A stretch of DNA of 64,000 nucleotides from positions 154,882,676 through 154,946,675 of the forward strand of contig NC_072792.1 of NCBI RefSeq assembly GCF_028583425.1, given 5' to 3'. The notes below the pieces were generated by a model, which was not told the origin of the DNA, searched no databases, and worked only from the letters and a program-made list of their open reading frames with translations. This DNA comes from Eublepharis macularius (lineage: Eukaryota; Chordata; Lepidosauria; Squamata; Eublepharidae). Numbering within the stretch: the stretch's first letter is position 1; every line of letters begins with the position of its first letter. Below are positions 1-11,520 of this stretch, piece after piece. A program made the translations under genes and the position numbers.

Positions 1-3000
1 GTTCTGTCCTTCTCTTGTTCACTCCTTTCTCTTCACAAAATAACAAACCCAAGTACCTGCCACGGTTCCAATATTTATTATGTATTTATTGCATTTGTTT
101 TATATCTTTCAGAGAACCTATTACACATATTGTTATATGCTATAGAGATATACCACTAATTCTACTGTTGGTTTTTTTAAAAAAAATTCCCCTTGGCAAG
201 TGGTGAAAACAGCCACCTTGGGGAGATGGGCAGGGAAAATGGCTGCCATTCGAGTGGAAAAATCCAAACTTTCCCACCCACACAGCAGACACCCAGGCTT
301 TACTGAGAACTTTCTCAAAACTTGAGAGCAGACAGGTTTGAGAAACATCAGAGAAAAGCTGAGGAAACCCTAAGAGGTGTACAAATGCACCATGATCCTG
401 TGTGGAGGCAGGAAAAAAACCCCGTTCTCAAAAGTATTGCGAACCCAGGGTAGATAACCTGTGTGGAAATGGCCCGTGATGGCTCTGAGTCACAGATAAT
501 CCAGACAAGATGGAATATTGCTCCTTTTGAGTTGTGAACAAATCAGCCATGAAATCATGTGGGAAGCTCAGCTTGAAAGAAAGCAAGCATCATGAACAGG
601 ATGGTTCTGATTTTCAAATGCATGCTTTGCAGCATTAGCCACAGCAAAGAGGTTCCTGCTTCAAGCTTCTCCAAGGCAAGTTGACAAATTGTCTCCTCAC
701 AAGGACCTGTGTGCCCTCTGTCCTCCTGAGCAGCTACTTTAGGACATGATATAATGGATCCTGGCTGTTTTGTGTGTGTATAAGATGTAAGGATATTTTT
801 CTGGATTATATAAGCTTGTTAATGAATATTGCGCTACTCATATTTCAAATCCCTCCTAAAATAACGTGTATTCTCTGATGAACTTCTTTAATCTGCCAGT
901 CTTTCTCCCATATGTGTGATGATTCTTTCCCCTACATGTTACCTTTGCCATTGTCCAATTTTACCTCTCCTTGTTTCCTACCAAACTTTAGATGATCAGC
1001 TTTTGGGAACAGCAGGGTCTGTGCAATGTATATAAATGCTGAAGAAGAAGAATAGACTGTGAAATATTGAACATATCGAAGTGTATTCTGGCTTTTCATT
1101 TTGGGGCAGCCACAATTTTGTGTATATGGCAAAGCAAAATGCAAACTTGGGACCACCAATAGAACATTTTAAGCCAATGGTGTAAAGTGACAAATCTCTT
1201 CACTGAGGGCACCTGTACATCAAAGTGGGTTTTGATAGTTTTACTGGGGGGAAGGGGTTCAAGTCAAGAGAGAGGATCTTCAAACGTAACCTTTTTTGTT
1301 GTTCACACTGAAGAGGGTAAAAGAAAAGAACTATCATTTCCACCTTAATGCCACAAGAAACTGGACAAAAACCAGCCTCTGCCCTACATAACTCACAATT
1401 CAAATGGTCAGAAGATGTCCTTTTCCTGAATGTTATATATAGTTCAAGGAGGGAGAAATGTACCCCAAAGAAGGTTTTGTATGGGAACTTTTAACTTCCC
1501 ATCCCATTTGACTTTTGGTCTTTAAAATACAGGTCAAATCAATGAATTTAATGAAGGCCATTTAACACAATAGCTTTGCCTTGCATTTTGACCCAGATAA
1601 AGGAGAGTCAGTCTAGGTCAAAAAGCTTTAGCAGAACTTTAAGTGGTTAGTACACAAATGTGACAGAACGTTTAGAATCTCAGAGTCTTGCAAGCCCCAT
1701 TGACAAGCAGTTAAAAGTATTTGAAATGGCTGCATGAATGAACTTTGATAAGGTAGGGCCATTGTCTTGTATTGTCCCTTTCTCTTCATACTAAAACACC
1801 CCCCAAAAAAGAACAAGAGTCAATGAATGTATAATTCAGTCTCACTTTTTACTGGATTTCTTTGGACTTTTTGTGGGCTGTTCAGTCTATTTAAATTCCT
1901 CGCCACACATTAAAATCTTTCTCAAATGATTGTGACTGTTGAGTCACCCATGTCAGTACAAACCTTTAATTATGCTAGGGAAACTATGGTGGGTTGGGAC
2001 ACACTTAGGTTAATAGAAATGAAGATTTAAATTAGGAATCCTTTGCCTTTCTCACAAAATGCATATTAAAAAAAATTCCACTGATACCAAGTTGCTTAGA
2101 TACAAAGTTACGTGCAGTTGGGGGAAAAAATGAACGGAAAAACAAAGTGAAGGTTCATATTTAACATTTAAACAGGCTTTCCTTGTTTGTTTGCTCTGCT
2201 GATCTATGGGAATTTTAAAAAAAACTCTGTGGTCAGATAATTTTAGATAAAGTAAATGTATTACAGATTCAGGCAAAAATAGGAAATTTGAGTGATTCGG
2301 AAACACTTGTTCCTATTTAAAAGTTCTTGCCGGCTGTAGGGGAAGACTCCTGAGAACAAAACTACAAAACGTTCAGATGAACAGCAATCTACTATGGCTT
2401 ATGTGAGCGGAGCCTGAGCAATAAAAATATTTTTTTGTGGCTGGGGGCCGGGGTGGGGGGGACACGGGACTTTGCCAGGTCAAAGATTAGGCTGATCTTT
2501 TATTTATGTTTCAAATGGACCACTCCAGAGAACCAAATGTTGACTTCACATGCTTTCATGAGCTATAAGGTCCTGGGCACTGTGCTTTTTGGAGGGCTTC
2601 TTTTTTCAGTAATTCTCTACAGCCAGATTTTATTGTATTTTACCCTTTTGTCTGGTTTTTGTGTTTGATTTTTTTCCCCCGTCATTCATTGACCAGCAAC
2701 TTTCTGTCACCCATCTTTGACTTTCCTCCTTACAACTACATTAAAGCTGTCATTTACTTCTGCTTCCCCCTCCCCTCTTGATATTTGACAGCAAAAAAGC
2801 TAGCCCTCGTCCGCTTTTATAGCTTTTTGTTTGCATTATGACATAACCTGAGCAGAGTGGCAACAGCTCCCCAATTCCCGCATGTAAAATTTGCAACATT
2901 TTTTGAGACGGGTCAATGCCCACTTTTGGGACCCCTTTCTTTATCTGAGGACCGTGTTAAAACTTTTTGCAGATGTGAGCCATTCAAGAGCAGTCTGTGG

Positions 3001-3520
3001 CTGCATGCAGAGATGGGGAAAGAAGAAAAGGCCTTCCTATTTTGTGATTGCCATAGTAACTCAAACATTGCCACTTTTTTGTTTTGTTTTGTTTTTGAGA
3101 GGGTTTTTTTTGGGTTTGCTAGGCCTGAGCCAGTGAATTTGATTTCCTGTGCAATCAAGCCCTCTACTGGAGATCATGGCTTGTATGACACAGGGTTACC
3201 AAGAGGACAGTGTGCTCGTTAGGTCTGAAATTAAAGCATTTCAATTTAAAATAATACCCATTTGTATCCATTTTGTTCAACATAACAACAGCTGCTGTCC
3301 CTGGGATGACAGCCTTGCCTTTTAAACCAAAGTCTCATATGACATTTATGAATGAGGCAGACCCTATTCATTTTCACTTTGAATTCACAGTCATTACTTT
3401 GGGTTCTTGTTTGTTATTTCTCTTGTCTTTTTTTTAATGGCTTGTGGATAATATCCAGGAACATAAACTTTATGATGGGAAATGGTTTTGTTTGAGAATC
3501 TGGATGTAAGCAATTTGGGG
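1..3520. other. Repeat-poor non-coding DNA
   Basis: I recognise no SINE, LINE or MITE and no coding exon here. Short A/T runs and a GGGG-rich patch (2440-2465) are present. The low repeat load contrasts with the rest of the left flank, so conserved non-coding elements are possible, but nothing in the sequence itself proves this. Confidence 0.4.
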
Positions 3521-3521
3521 T

Positions 3522-3525
3522 TGGA

Positions 3526-3605
<80 letters not shown>
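3522..3605 (+). repeat. (AAAG)n microsatellite
   Basis: About 20 uninterrupted copies of the tetranucleotide GAAA/AAAG run from 3522 to 3605. It is flanked by unique sequence. Confidence 0.97.
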
Positions 3606-4514
3606 GCTAATCCCTTACATTTGCATTGGGTTTATCTGCTTATGACCTCATCTTATCATTGGTGAATGCCTTAAGTAGATATGTTGGTACATATTATTTT
3701 AAAAACTCAGATAGTGGTTCTCTTCTCTCACTTTTAAGTTTTGGCCATAGTGACTACAGTTTATCAAAGCTGCATATTTCTGCAACTTAGCATGGAATAA
3801 CTAAATGAATTATACATACTAGCTTCCAACAAAATGGAAAAAACTAGGCTTTGAGGTATATGCAGAAGAAGAAGGTAAAAGGTAACCATAAGGAGAGATC
3901 AGCCAACACAAGGGTCATTATTAGTTGTTCACATATTAAAGTTCATCACTAATGGGTTGGAGCATCAAGCAATGGCTGTGAAAAAGCCACCACAGGTTAA
4001 TCATAAAGCTTCCATATAACTCTGTCTTAAGCCCTGTTCTCAGCAAATGCGTACAGCAAGTTACAGCAAATGCGCAGACAATCTGCATACAGTATACATT
4101 TGATTTTTTAAATAAGTGTGTTGAGTAATTCTCATGTTACACTCAATGAATATACAGCTGAACAGTGCTGGTTGCTGCCTTCAAAGCCCTAAATGAGATA
4201 ATGAGGGCTTCAATGTTTCAAGGACTAGTACCCTTTCCAATTTATTTATTTATTTATTTACTTACTTGCTTCAACGCTTGTCCACCTTTCTCATTGTGAC
4301 TCAAGGAGTATAGAATAGAGGACTATTCAGGCACTTAGAAGTCCTTTTCCATGCATTTCCATCATCTGAAGTATGGTGACAGGGACTTCTTGGTGGCAGT
4401 GCCGTGCATTTGGAATGCCTTCCCATGGGACGTCAATTTGGCACAGTAACTGGAGTGAGGCAGGAAATGATAGCCATTTAAGGAGACAGTATCGTAAGGC
4501 TCTTGTATGGATAT
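3606..4514. other. Non-coding DNA, weak repeat traces
   Basis: No gene was found. A short (TTTA)n/(CTTA)n patch lies at about 4238-4268. A piece resembling an L2 tail (words like GTGCATTTGGAATGCCTTCC) lies near 4400-4430. The rest is unassigned. Confidence 0.4.
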
Positions 4515-4960
4515 ATGGATCATTTGGAACACTGTGTACAGTTCTGGTTGCCATATAGCAAAAAAGATGTTGTAGCACTGAAAAAGAGCAGAGAAGGGCA
4601 ACCCAGACAGCTGAAGGGTTGGAGCACCTTCCTTGAGAATAAAGGCTTAACAGTCTGAGCTTTTTAGTTAAAAGAAAAAAAATACCTAATTCGAAGACAT
4701 GATAGAGGTTTATATAATTATGCATGGCATGGAGACAGAGGATTAAGGGAACTTTCTCTCTCTCTCCCATAGTTCTATAACTCACTAGCACTCAATGAAG
4801 TTCATAGGCAGTAGATGAAGGACAGAAAAGGAGGTACTTCTTCACTTAAAATCTGTGGAATTCACTGCCACCCAATGTAATGAAAATGGTTGATTATATC
4901 TTCATTATTTATTGTGCATTTGAAGTATTTTTTAGTCTTGTTGTAACTCAATTTGGAAAT
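4515..4960 (+). repeat. CR1/L3-type LINE 3' fragment
   Basis: The wording matches the well-known reptile CR1/L3 3' region: ACTGTGTACAGTTCTGGTTG, then AGAGAAGGGCAACC, GGAGCACCTTCCTTGAGAA, GACATGATAGAGGTTTATA and GGAGGTACTTCTTCACTTAA. It codes the degraded end of the LINE reverse transcriptase protein. The copy is 5'-truncated and old. An L2-like AT-rich tail (4880-5012) adjoins it. Confidence 0.7.
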
Positions 4961-5061
4961 ATGATAGGTCTGAAAGGCAGTCTATAATTGTTTTTAAATA
5001 AATAACGTACGTGACTGATCTAGTAATGCTTTAAAAGGCCACATGACTAATGAACGCAGTG

Positions 5062-5128
5062 TAATCTTGGGTAGAATTTCCGTTTGCTTAGACTGGAGTA
5101 ACTCTGCATAGAATTGCAGTGCAAAATG
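5062..5128. repeat. Palindromic MITE copy, 'ACTCCAGTCTAAG' arm type (partial)
   Basis: GCTTAGACTGGAGTAACTCT followed by GCATAGAATTGCAGTGC is the right half of the palindromic family described in the findings. The left half is diverged. Confidence 0.6.
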
Positions 5129-5307
5129 CTCTAACTGGCAATCCTATTATATGGCTCAGCTTTTTTCTTTCAAAATATGGTAGGGATTGACTTTGAATTC
5201 TGAGCAAACCAAATAGAATTTAAGGTAAATTGAAATACAGTTTTGCTAGGTCTTGTTATAGGAGTACAACAGGTTTTGTTGCTAGGTATTCTTATTGGAC
5301 TACTCAT

Positions 5308-5835
5308 ACATGTGTGTGTGTGTGTGTTATGTGCCGTCAAGTCGTTTCTGACCTATGGTGACCCTATGAATGAAAGACCTCCAAAACATTCTCTAACAGA
5401 CCTACTCAGATCCTGCAAACTGGAAGACGTGGCTTCTTTTATTGAGTCAAGCCACCTCATTTTAGGTCTTCTTCTTTTCCTGCTGCTTTCCACTTTTCCT
5501 AGCATTATTGACTTTTCCAGAGAATCTTGTCTTCTCATGATGTGACCAAAGTACAATAGCTTTAGTCTTGTCATTTTAGCTTCTAAGGAGAATTCCAGCT
5601 TGATTTGATCTAGTACCCACTTATTTGTCTTTTTGGCTGTCCATGGTATCTACAAAACTCTCCTCCAGCACCACATTTCAAATGAATCAATTTTTTTCCC
5701 ATCAGCTTTCTTTACCATCCAACTTTCACATCCATACATGGCAATGGAGAATACCATAGTTTGATTATCTTGATCTTGGTTCCCAGAGAGACATCTTTAT
5801 CTTTAAGGATCTTATCTAGCTCCCTCGAAGACTCA
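5308..5835 (-). repeat. RTE-like LINE 3' fragment with a (TG)n end
   Basis: On the minus strand a 73-residue frame (5574-5353) reads LKLLYFGHIMRR, LEKSIMLGK and RRPKMRWLDSI, the C-terminal tail that follows the reverse transcriptase in RTE/BovB-like LINEs. The non-coding tail then reads GGGTCACCATAGGTCAG and GACTTGACGGCAC and ends in (CA)n (plus strand 5308-5327). The 5' end is truncated. A second, similar copy is at 33488-34005. The clade assignment is from motif memory and is moderate. Confidence 0.6.
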
Positions 5836-5939
5836 TACATAGCTTGTGTGGAATGACAGTTGGAAATCTTAAAGACATAGTGATATCTTCTTCTTAATTA
5901 CTATTTACACGACCAAAGTCATATGCTGGAAGCCATCAC

Positions 5940-6670
5940 CTGTTAAAAGGTGAACCTAGAGTTTACTGCCAGAGTTACAATATGATTTTACCGCAGCTAC
6001 CAAAAATTTAGCCACACACAGTTACTTGTTTATCTTCATCTCTTAAAAGCCAAGAAGATTTAGCTTAGAGAGAAATAAAATCCTGCTTAAACAAAGGAAG
6101 TATAAATTTAGTTCTCCAGTCTAAAAATTCTGGACAATCCAAAAAAATATGATCTATAGTACCAATTTGGTTAATACCACATCCACAGAGTCTGTTAAGA
6201 GTACAGAATACCACAAAACCTTCACAACAACACTGCCGATGGAAAGGCATTCAAACATGAAAGTATAAATGCCCTTCTATATACTTTAGAAGAGTAGTTA
6301 ATAGTCAAATAGTTGAATACTCTTTATCAAGCCTTTACTTCATAAGACATCTCCCCAATCTTGGCTCTCAAAGCTATTCCCAACACACCTCTGAGTTCCC
6401 AAGATATTGTGAAGGAACCTTAATAATGGTACCACACTGATCCATACCCCTACAGCATACAGCAATTGCCCAGAAACTTTAGCACTGAATGCTTTAACTG
6501 CTGCAGAAAGCACATGATAATACCATTGGCCTTTGACAAGTACCTGAACTTTCCATCCATAAGTGACAGCAGATGCCATTCTGAAATACAAAACAGATTT
6601 TTGAACTGGTCCTGGAAGACAAATGATTATCTGGATGAAAAGTCTCTGACCTATTTCTAGAGTAGAACTC
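5940..6670 (-). repeat. Vingi/Ingi-like LINE C-terminal fragment
   Basis: Minus-strand frames carry AAVKAFSAKVSGQLLYAVG and FLHNILGTQRCVG (6672-6340) and then GCGINQIGTIDHIFLDCPEF (6250-6065). The order (LLYG-type segment, then CxCG...H...CP zinc-knuckle-like end) matches the larger LINE at 16741-18150. The copy is frameshifted and 5'-truncated. Confidence 0.55.
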
Positions 6671-6775
6671 AATCGTTCAACTTATTTTCAAATTATTCCA
6701 TTTTACTTACTTCATTTATACCATGCCTTTCCCCCTCAATGAGCATTTAAAGTGGCTTACATTCTTCCCTCTGCA

Positions 6776-9320
6776 CATGGGTGAAACCCCACGTCCCACC
6801 CCATTTGCCATGCCACCATGTGAGGGAGGGCAGGGGAGATGTAGGCAGCATGCAGGAGTGGTCTCCATGCGATCGATGGACTCCTGCTCTGGTCAAGGGC
6901 CAAGCCGCCCAATGAGGCAGAGGCATATGGTTGATCCTTGGGGCCGTTGCTTCTCTGGCTGCTCAGGGCTGTGGACCATCCCTTGGGATGTGCCATGGGG
7001 CTGCCCTAGGGTGGAGTACGGGGGAAGGGGGGAAGTTACAGTCAGCCACGGGCAAGCAAACAGGCAGGGAGGAGGAGTTGTTCAACACAGACTTTATTGA
7101 ACTGCCAAAAGTGAATAGGATATCTGGTTGTGTGTTGCCAGCTTCCCTCGGCCAGGACAGGACTGTGCCTATTTGTGCAGCAGTCAGAGCCATGACAGCC
7201 ATTCCTCATGCTGCCTTCTCAGGAGCGGGGCTGAGTCATGGACTGCTCGGGGAACAGCTCCGTGGGCTGGGCTCAGATGGCAGCCGAGAAGGATCACCAG
7301 GAGCTGGAACAGCCATCCTCCTTGGCTTCCCTGATGGGTTGCGTTGTGCCTGAAAGGGCAATATACACATGTGTGGTGAGGGGCTGGGCTACGTGCAAGC
7401 CACAGCAAGGTCTGCCACATCCCGGCAGGGTGTCCATGGCCAGGGGCAGCAGCAGTGGCTCAGTCATCACAGATGCTGCCAGCAACCAGATGATGGATGC
7501 TCCTTTGGCAGGAAAGTGCTCCTCATCTGCATCTGGCTGTTCTGGTCCCAGGGCTGCTTGGAGCTCTGATCCTGTGAGAGGTCATGCACCTGCCATTGCA
7601 GGAGAGTTGCCAGAGTGAGTACCCAATAACCGTGGAAGACCAATTATATACGCAGTATGAACTGCACGTGAAAGATGCAAATATAACATAATAAATTTAA
7701 TATCAAATTAAACACTGATATAATAAATGAAACTGTTAATCATTCAAAAGTTTCTGCAAAGTGTACAATTAAATCAATTCATTAAGTACTAACCAAAGAA
7801 TAAAGACATTAGTGCTCATACAACAAATACAATAAAGCAAACGTATCTCAAATCAAAGCCGCTGTTGTAAAGCAGTAAATTCTTAGTCCTCATGGTTATG
7901 TAATTCAACAGGTGCAGAATCCAACAAGCATCCCAGGTAAGTAAATATTCAGTCAGTAAGTAAAGTAAACATGAATCCAGTCACTGAACAAAAAATTAAT
8001 ATTTCCTTTTTCTTTTGCAGGTGGTGTTGGAAAAGTCTGGATGCCCAAAAAGGACATTACCTGCCCACCCGACAATCAGAGCCGGCTGAGGTACCTGATG
8101 TTTCATGAACAACCTCTTCAGGGGTGGATACAAGTTCCACCTATACAAACGTTTCCAAGTGCTATTTACAGAGCCGTAAGGCAACAGTCAAACAATCAAC
8201 AGCAAACAGTCGAGAATCAAAGGCAGAGGCTAAGCCAGAGTGAGTACCCAGTCACCCTAGCCCGTGGCTGCACTCTATACTCTGCTGGGGAGGGGCTGGC
8301 TGAGGGAGTCTGAACAGAGCCCTGGCATGGACTTCTAGGAGCCCTTCCCCCTGAAACAGCTGCATTGAGCATGGCTCCCTGAGCGACTGCCTCTTTGGCA
8401 GGCATGGACCATGCCTCCCACCCACCCACCCCTGCTGGCGCGCCTCAACCACAGAGGTCACCGTTGGGGGGGGCGCTGGTGAGGGGAGAGGGTAGGCTGG
8501 TGTGAAAGAGCAAACTGGTTCCTCAGCTCCTCCTTACCTGTTGGTGCACCCTTGCCCCTCCCTGAACCAGGACTCGTGAGTCTGGCAAGCTGTAAGGCAA
8601 CTTGGGGAATGGTTGTCCGTCAGACATTCTGGACTTAGCTCTCCTCTTATGTGTGAGTGCAAGGCACACCCCATTTTTCAGAAAATCCCCCCAGTGCACT
8701 CTTATCCTGCCACCATATGCACTGTCTCCCACCTCATGTTCTAAGTCTTCATGGCAGAAGGCTCTTGGGCATGGGTGCCCTGGCCAGAGGTTATGTAGGA
8801 TGGGCAGGGGACTGATTGGCCACTGGGGAGGGCACAAACAGATTGGTTGACATGGAAGCCAGCATCCTGTTTTCCATCAAGCTGCTTGGACAGGACTGGG
8901 CATAGGGGGTGGTGAGTTTCCCCCTACAAGGGGCTCTGCTGTTATTTTTCGTGGTGTAACTTCCCACTGCTGTAGGAGGCATTCTCAAAACGGCTTACAG
9001 AGTGGACTAACTCACAGCCAGCCCCTGCCCCCCCCCCCGCTTATGCCCTATTTATGCCTGTGCCTAGTCACTGTGGCCAGGCACTGGTGGAGGATCCAGG
9101 TGGACTAGCACCAGGCTGCTGTACCGTCGCAGGGTGGGGGGGTTAACAGCATAAGTCTGGGATATGGCAATGTAACTCCTGGTGAGTTTCAAGGATGCTT
9201 TCACTTCACCCTCCTCAGGATTGTGTTGAAAGTCAGCCAGCAGGTTTTCGTACCAGATGTTAATCTCACTCTCTAACCATTGCATTATTGTGCTTCCAAG
9301 TCTATAAATATGCATAAATT
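6776..9320 (-). repeat. GC-rich unit of unknown identity, split by an insertion
   Basis: A block of markedly higher GC than its flanks, interrupted by the insertion at 7626-8233. On the minus strand it has an 83-residue frame at its right end (9315-9064, with KASLKLTRSYIAISQTYAV) and an AATAAAG near 7095 at its left end. That layout suggests a transcribed unit read leftward, but I recognise no domain. It could be a processed copy, part of a DNA transposon or an unknown repeat. Confidence 0.4.
7626..8233 (-). mobile_element. 608-bp inserted element with 17-bp target duplication
   Basis: GCCAGAGTGAGTACCCA occurs at 7609-7625 and again at 8234-8250, exactly flanking AT-rich DNA that differs from the GC-rich host. 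On the minus strand it contains CTGAAGA (8121-8115) and GAAAC (8104-8100) around a short possible stem, a hammerhead-like arrangement known from Penelope-like elements. No terminal inverted repeats were seen, and the long duplication points to retroposition. Family uncertain. Confidence 0.65.
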
Positions 9321-11429
9321 ATTTTTATTAAACTAGTATTAACATAAGCATCTTTGATTAATTTTCCCTTGATGATTCCCAGATTTGGATTTATGACTTA
9401 AATAGCTAAACGTATGGGCAAACCAGTGGTTACTGAACTAGGCAAAATGCAATTTGTTAACCTACTCTACCCATATTTTTTTTCTTGAGAATGTTATTTC
9501 TTGTATGGAACCAGAGGATACGTTGTAGTCATTTCCCCCCATGCAAACTAAATATGATATACATACTATATAGGTGCCATGTCCGTTTGTGAGTTTACTG
9601 ATCAGGCCTTGCATGCCTAGAATTGTATAGGTCACAAGTGCTGGAATTTAATGCAAGGGCTTAATCCTTCTGTATAATTCATGTGGTTCAGACCATAAGT
9701 GGAGATTTGCTAACTAGCTATTACAGGACAGGCAGGTTCTTGTAGATCAAAGATGGAAAGAAGGTACACTACAGGTCATCTGTGGAACACTGGCTAGTTT
9801 TTAGTAGACGATTGAATATTTGCTGAGTATAGAGATACTTGTAAAGAATGCTGATCCAGCAAGGCATTTCTTAGGCTCCTATGAAGGAATGTATATTCGG
9901 GATAATTTCATATACATTAGCTATGCCTTAGTATAATGTGTGTGCACTCCAGGATTTTAACATTTTTATAAAGTAGATCATGCAAATTAAATTTACCACA
10001 GAACACACTAAATTTTTGAATTTCCATGTTCAAAAATTGCGCTCCTCCTGAGACAGGTATTGACAGATGCAGTGAGAAGAGCCTCTTATTGCATTCTCGT
10101 GTAGGGGAAAGCAGCTGCGCATGGGAAGCAGTGCATGAAGCCGCCATGACTGCAGTTACCAAGATAATCACGAATCTGTTACCCACCCACTGCCACAATA
10201 ATGGAAGAACCACACACATTCCCCCCACCCCCATAGTCTTTCTTGTTCCAGGGAACTGAATGCATCAAACTCGTATCCTTATCGTGCATGCGTGAGCTAT
10301 ACTTTTCAAGTATGTGAACTAAAGTAATAATGATGTTGTGGACTTTTCCATTAAAAAAAATTTCATCCATCTACTTCAAATTGTGGCATTTCCATATACA
10401 ACATTATGATAACTGGTCCAGAAGTCCAAAATCTTGCCTAGTTGGTTGGTTGGTTGCTCTACCTGAAGAAGTAGAGTACTAGTCTTTAAACTAGAGGAAA
10501 GTTTCATCTCTCTCCAAATTTGCAGCCACTGTATTTACGGTATTGGCCTACGATGTTATGGTTGCCATTGGCATTTTGCATATAGCTGCTGAAGGGCTGT
10601 GCCAAAGGGATTGCATGATTCCGAGTCTTACGAGAAATATATTGTTACATGCACCCTGCTTCTCTGGGGTGAGTTCTAGGAGCTTATTGGGTTTGTTCCC
10701 CCGGGAGGAGAGAGAGCACTGGCGACTTATAGCAGCCTTATCGTATATTCTTATTTATAATGTAGAACACAAGTGAAGGCACAGAGGCAGAGCAACAGAA
10801 CTGCTATCCCACATCAGATCCCCAGAGAGATGCTCCACCCCCTAGGTGCTTCAGCCCAACCATTGTTTGTGTCTCATAGGTGGGGAAGAGACGGTCCCCA
10901 CGACTGATTAGACTAATAAAGTGGCCTGGGAGCAAGAAGAGCCAGGAGCAACAGGCATGACTTACTCAGGCTTGTTCATGGCCTCCTCTGGGCCCAAACT
11001 CTGCTGCAAGGGATGCTTCTTTCAGCCCCGGGCAACAGCAACACAGAAAGAGGCAGTGAGTGAGTCTCCACCTGTTGCCATCACTGCCAGCCAGGCCAGA
11101 TCCCTGCAGTCTATGGAGCGGTACTGTTTGTTCTCGGGCAGGGCCCCAACCTACTGAGAACGTCCCCCATAAGTTAAAGGGGAAATTCACCCTAGTATGT
11201 TTTAATGGGATAATGAAATAAGGGACGCTGAGAAATATTCAAAAGCTAGTAGAGGAGTGTGGGACTCTCCCTTCCTCAAGGCTGCATGAATCAAGGGAAA
11301 TGTGTTCAAGAGAAAAAAGGAGCAATGTCCCTATTCTGCCCACCCCCCAAAAGACAAGAGTTATGATGGGATGCACATACCCTTGGATTCAAACCATTAT
11401 ATAGTAAACCATTCGTATTTATCAGGCTA
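9321..11429. other. Non-coding DNA, unassigned
   Basis: No exon or familiar repeat was recognised. A (TTGG)n patch is at 10442-10455. The stretch 10780-11170 is GC-richer with short open frames on both strands and an AATAAAG at 10915. Nothing allows a gene call. Confidence 0.35.
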
Positions 11430-11520
11430 ATAGTGCAATGTTGATCAGAGTTACACCCTTCTAAGCCCATTGATTTCAATGGACCTAGAAGGGTATAACT
11501 CTGTTTAAGACTGCAGTGTA
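11430..11520. repeat. Palindromic MITE, 'ACACCCTTCTAAGCCC' arm type, near-complete
   Basis: The left arm GTTACACCCTTCTAAGCCCA and the right arm GGACCTAGAAGGGTATAACT face each other across TTGATTTCAA. The ends read GTGCAATGTTGATCAGAG and CTGTTTAAGACTGCAGTG. The whole copy folds on itself. It is the clearest copy of this arm type in the window. Confidence 0.8.

Noticed and set aside
3522-3605. Regular spacing suggesting a CRISPR-like array
   Set aside because: It is a plain tetranucleotide microsatellite in a vertebrate genome.
4327-4791. 154-residue minus-strand frame
   Set aside because: It is antisense to the CR1/L3 LINE fragment, not a gene.
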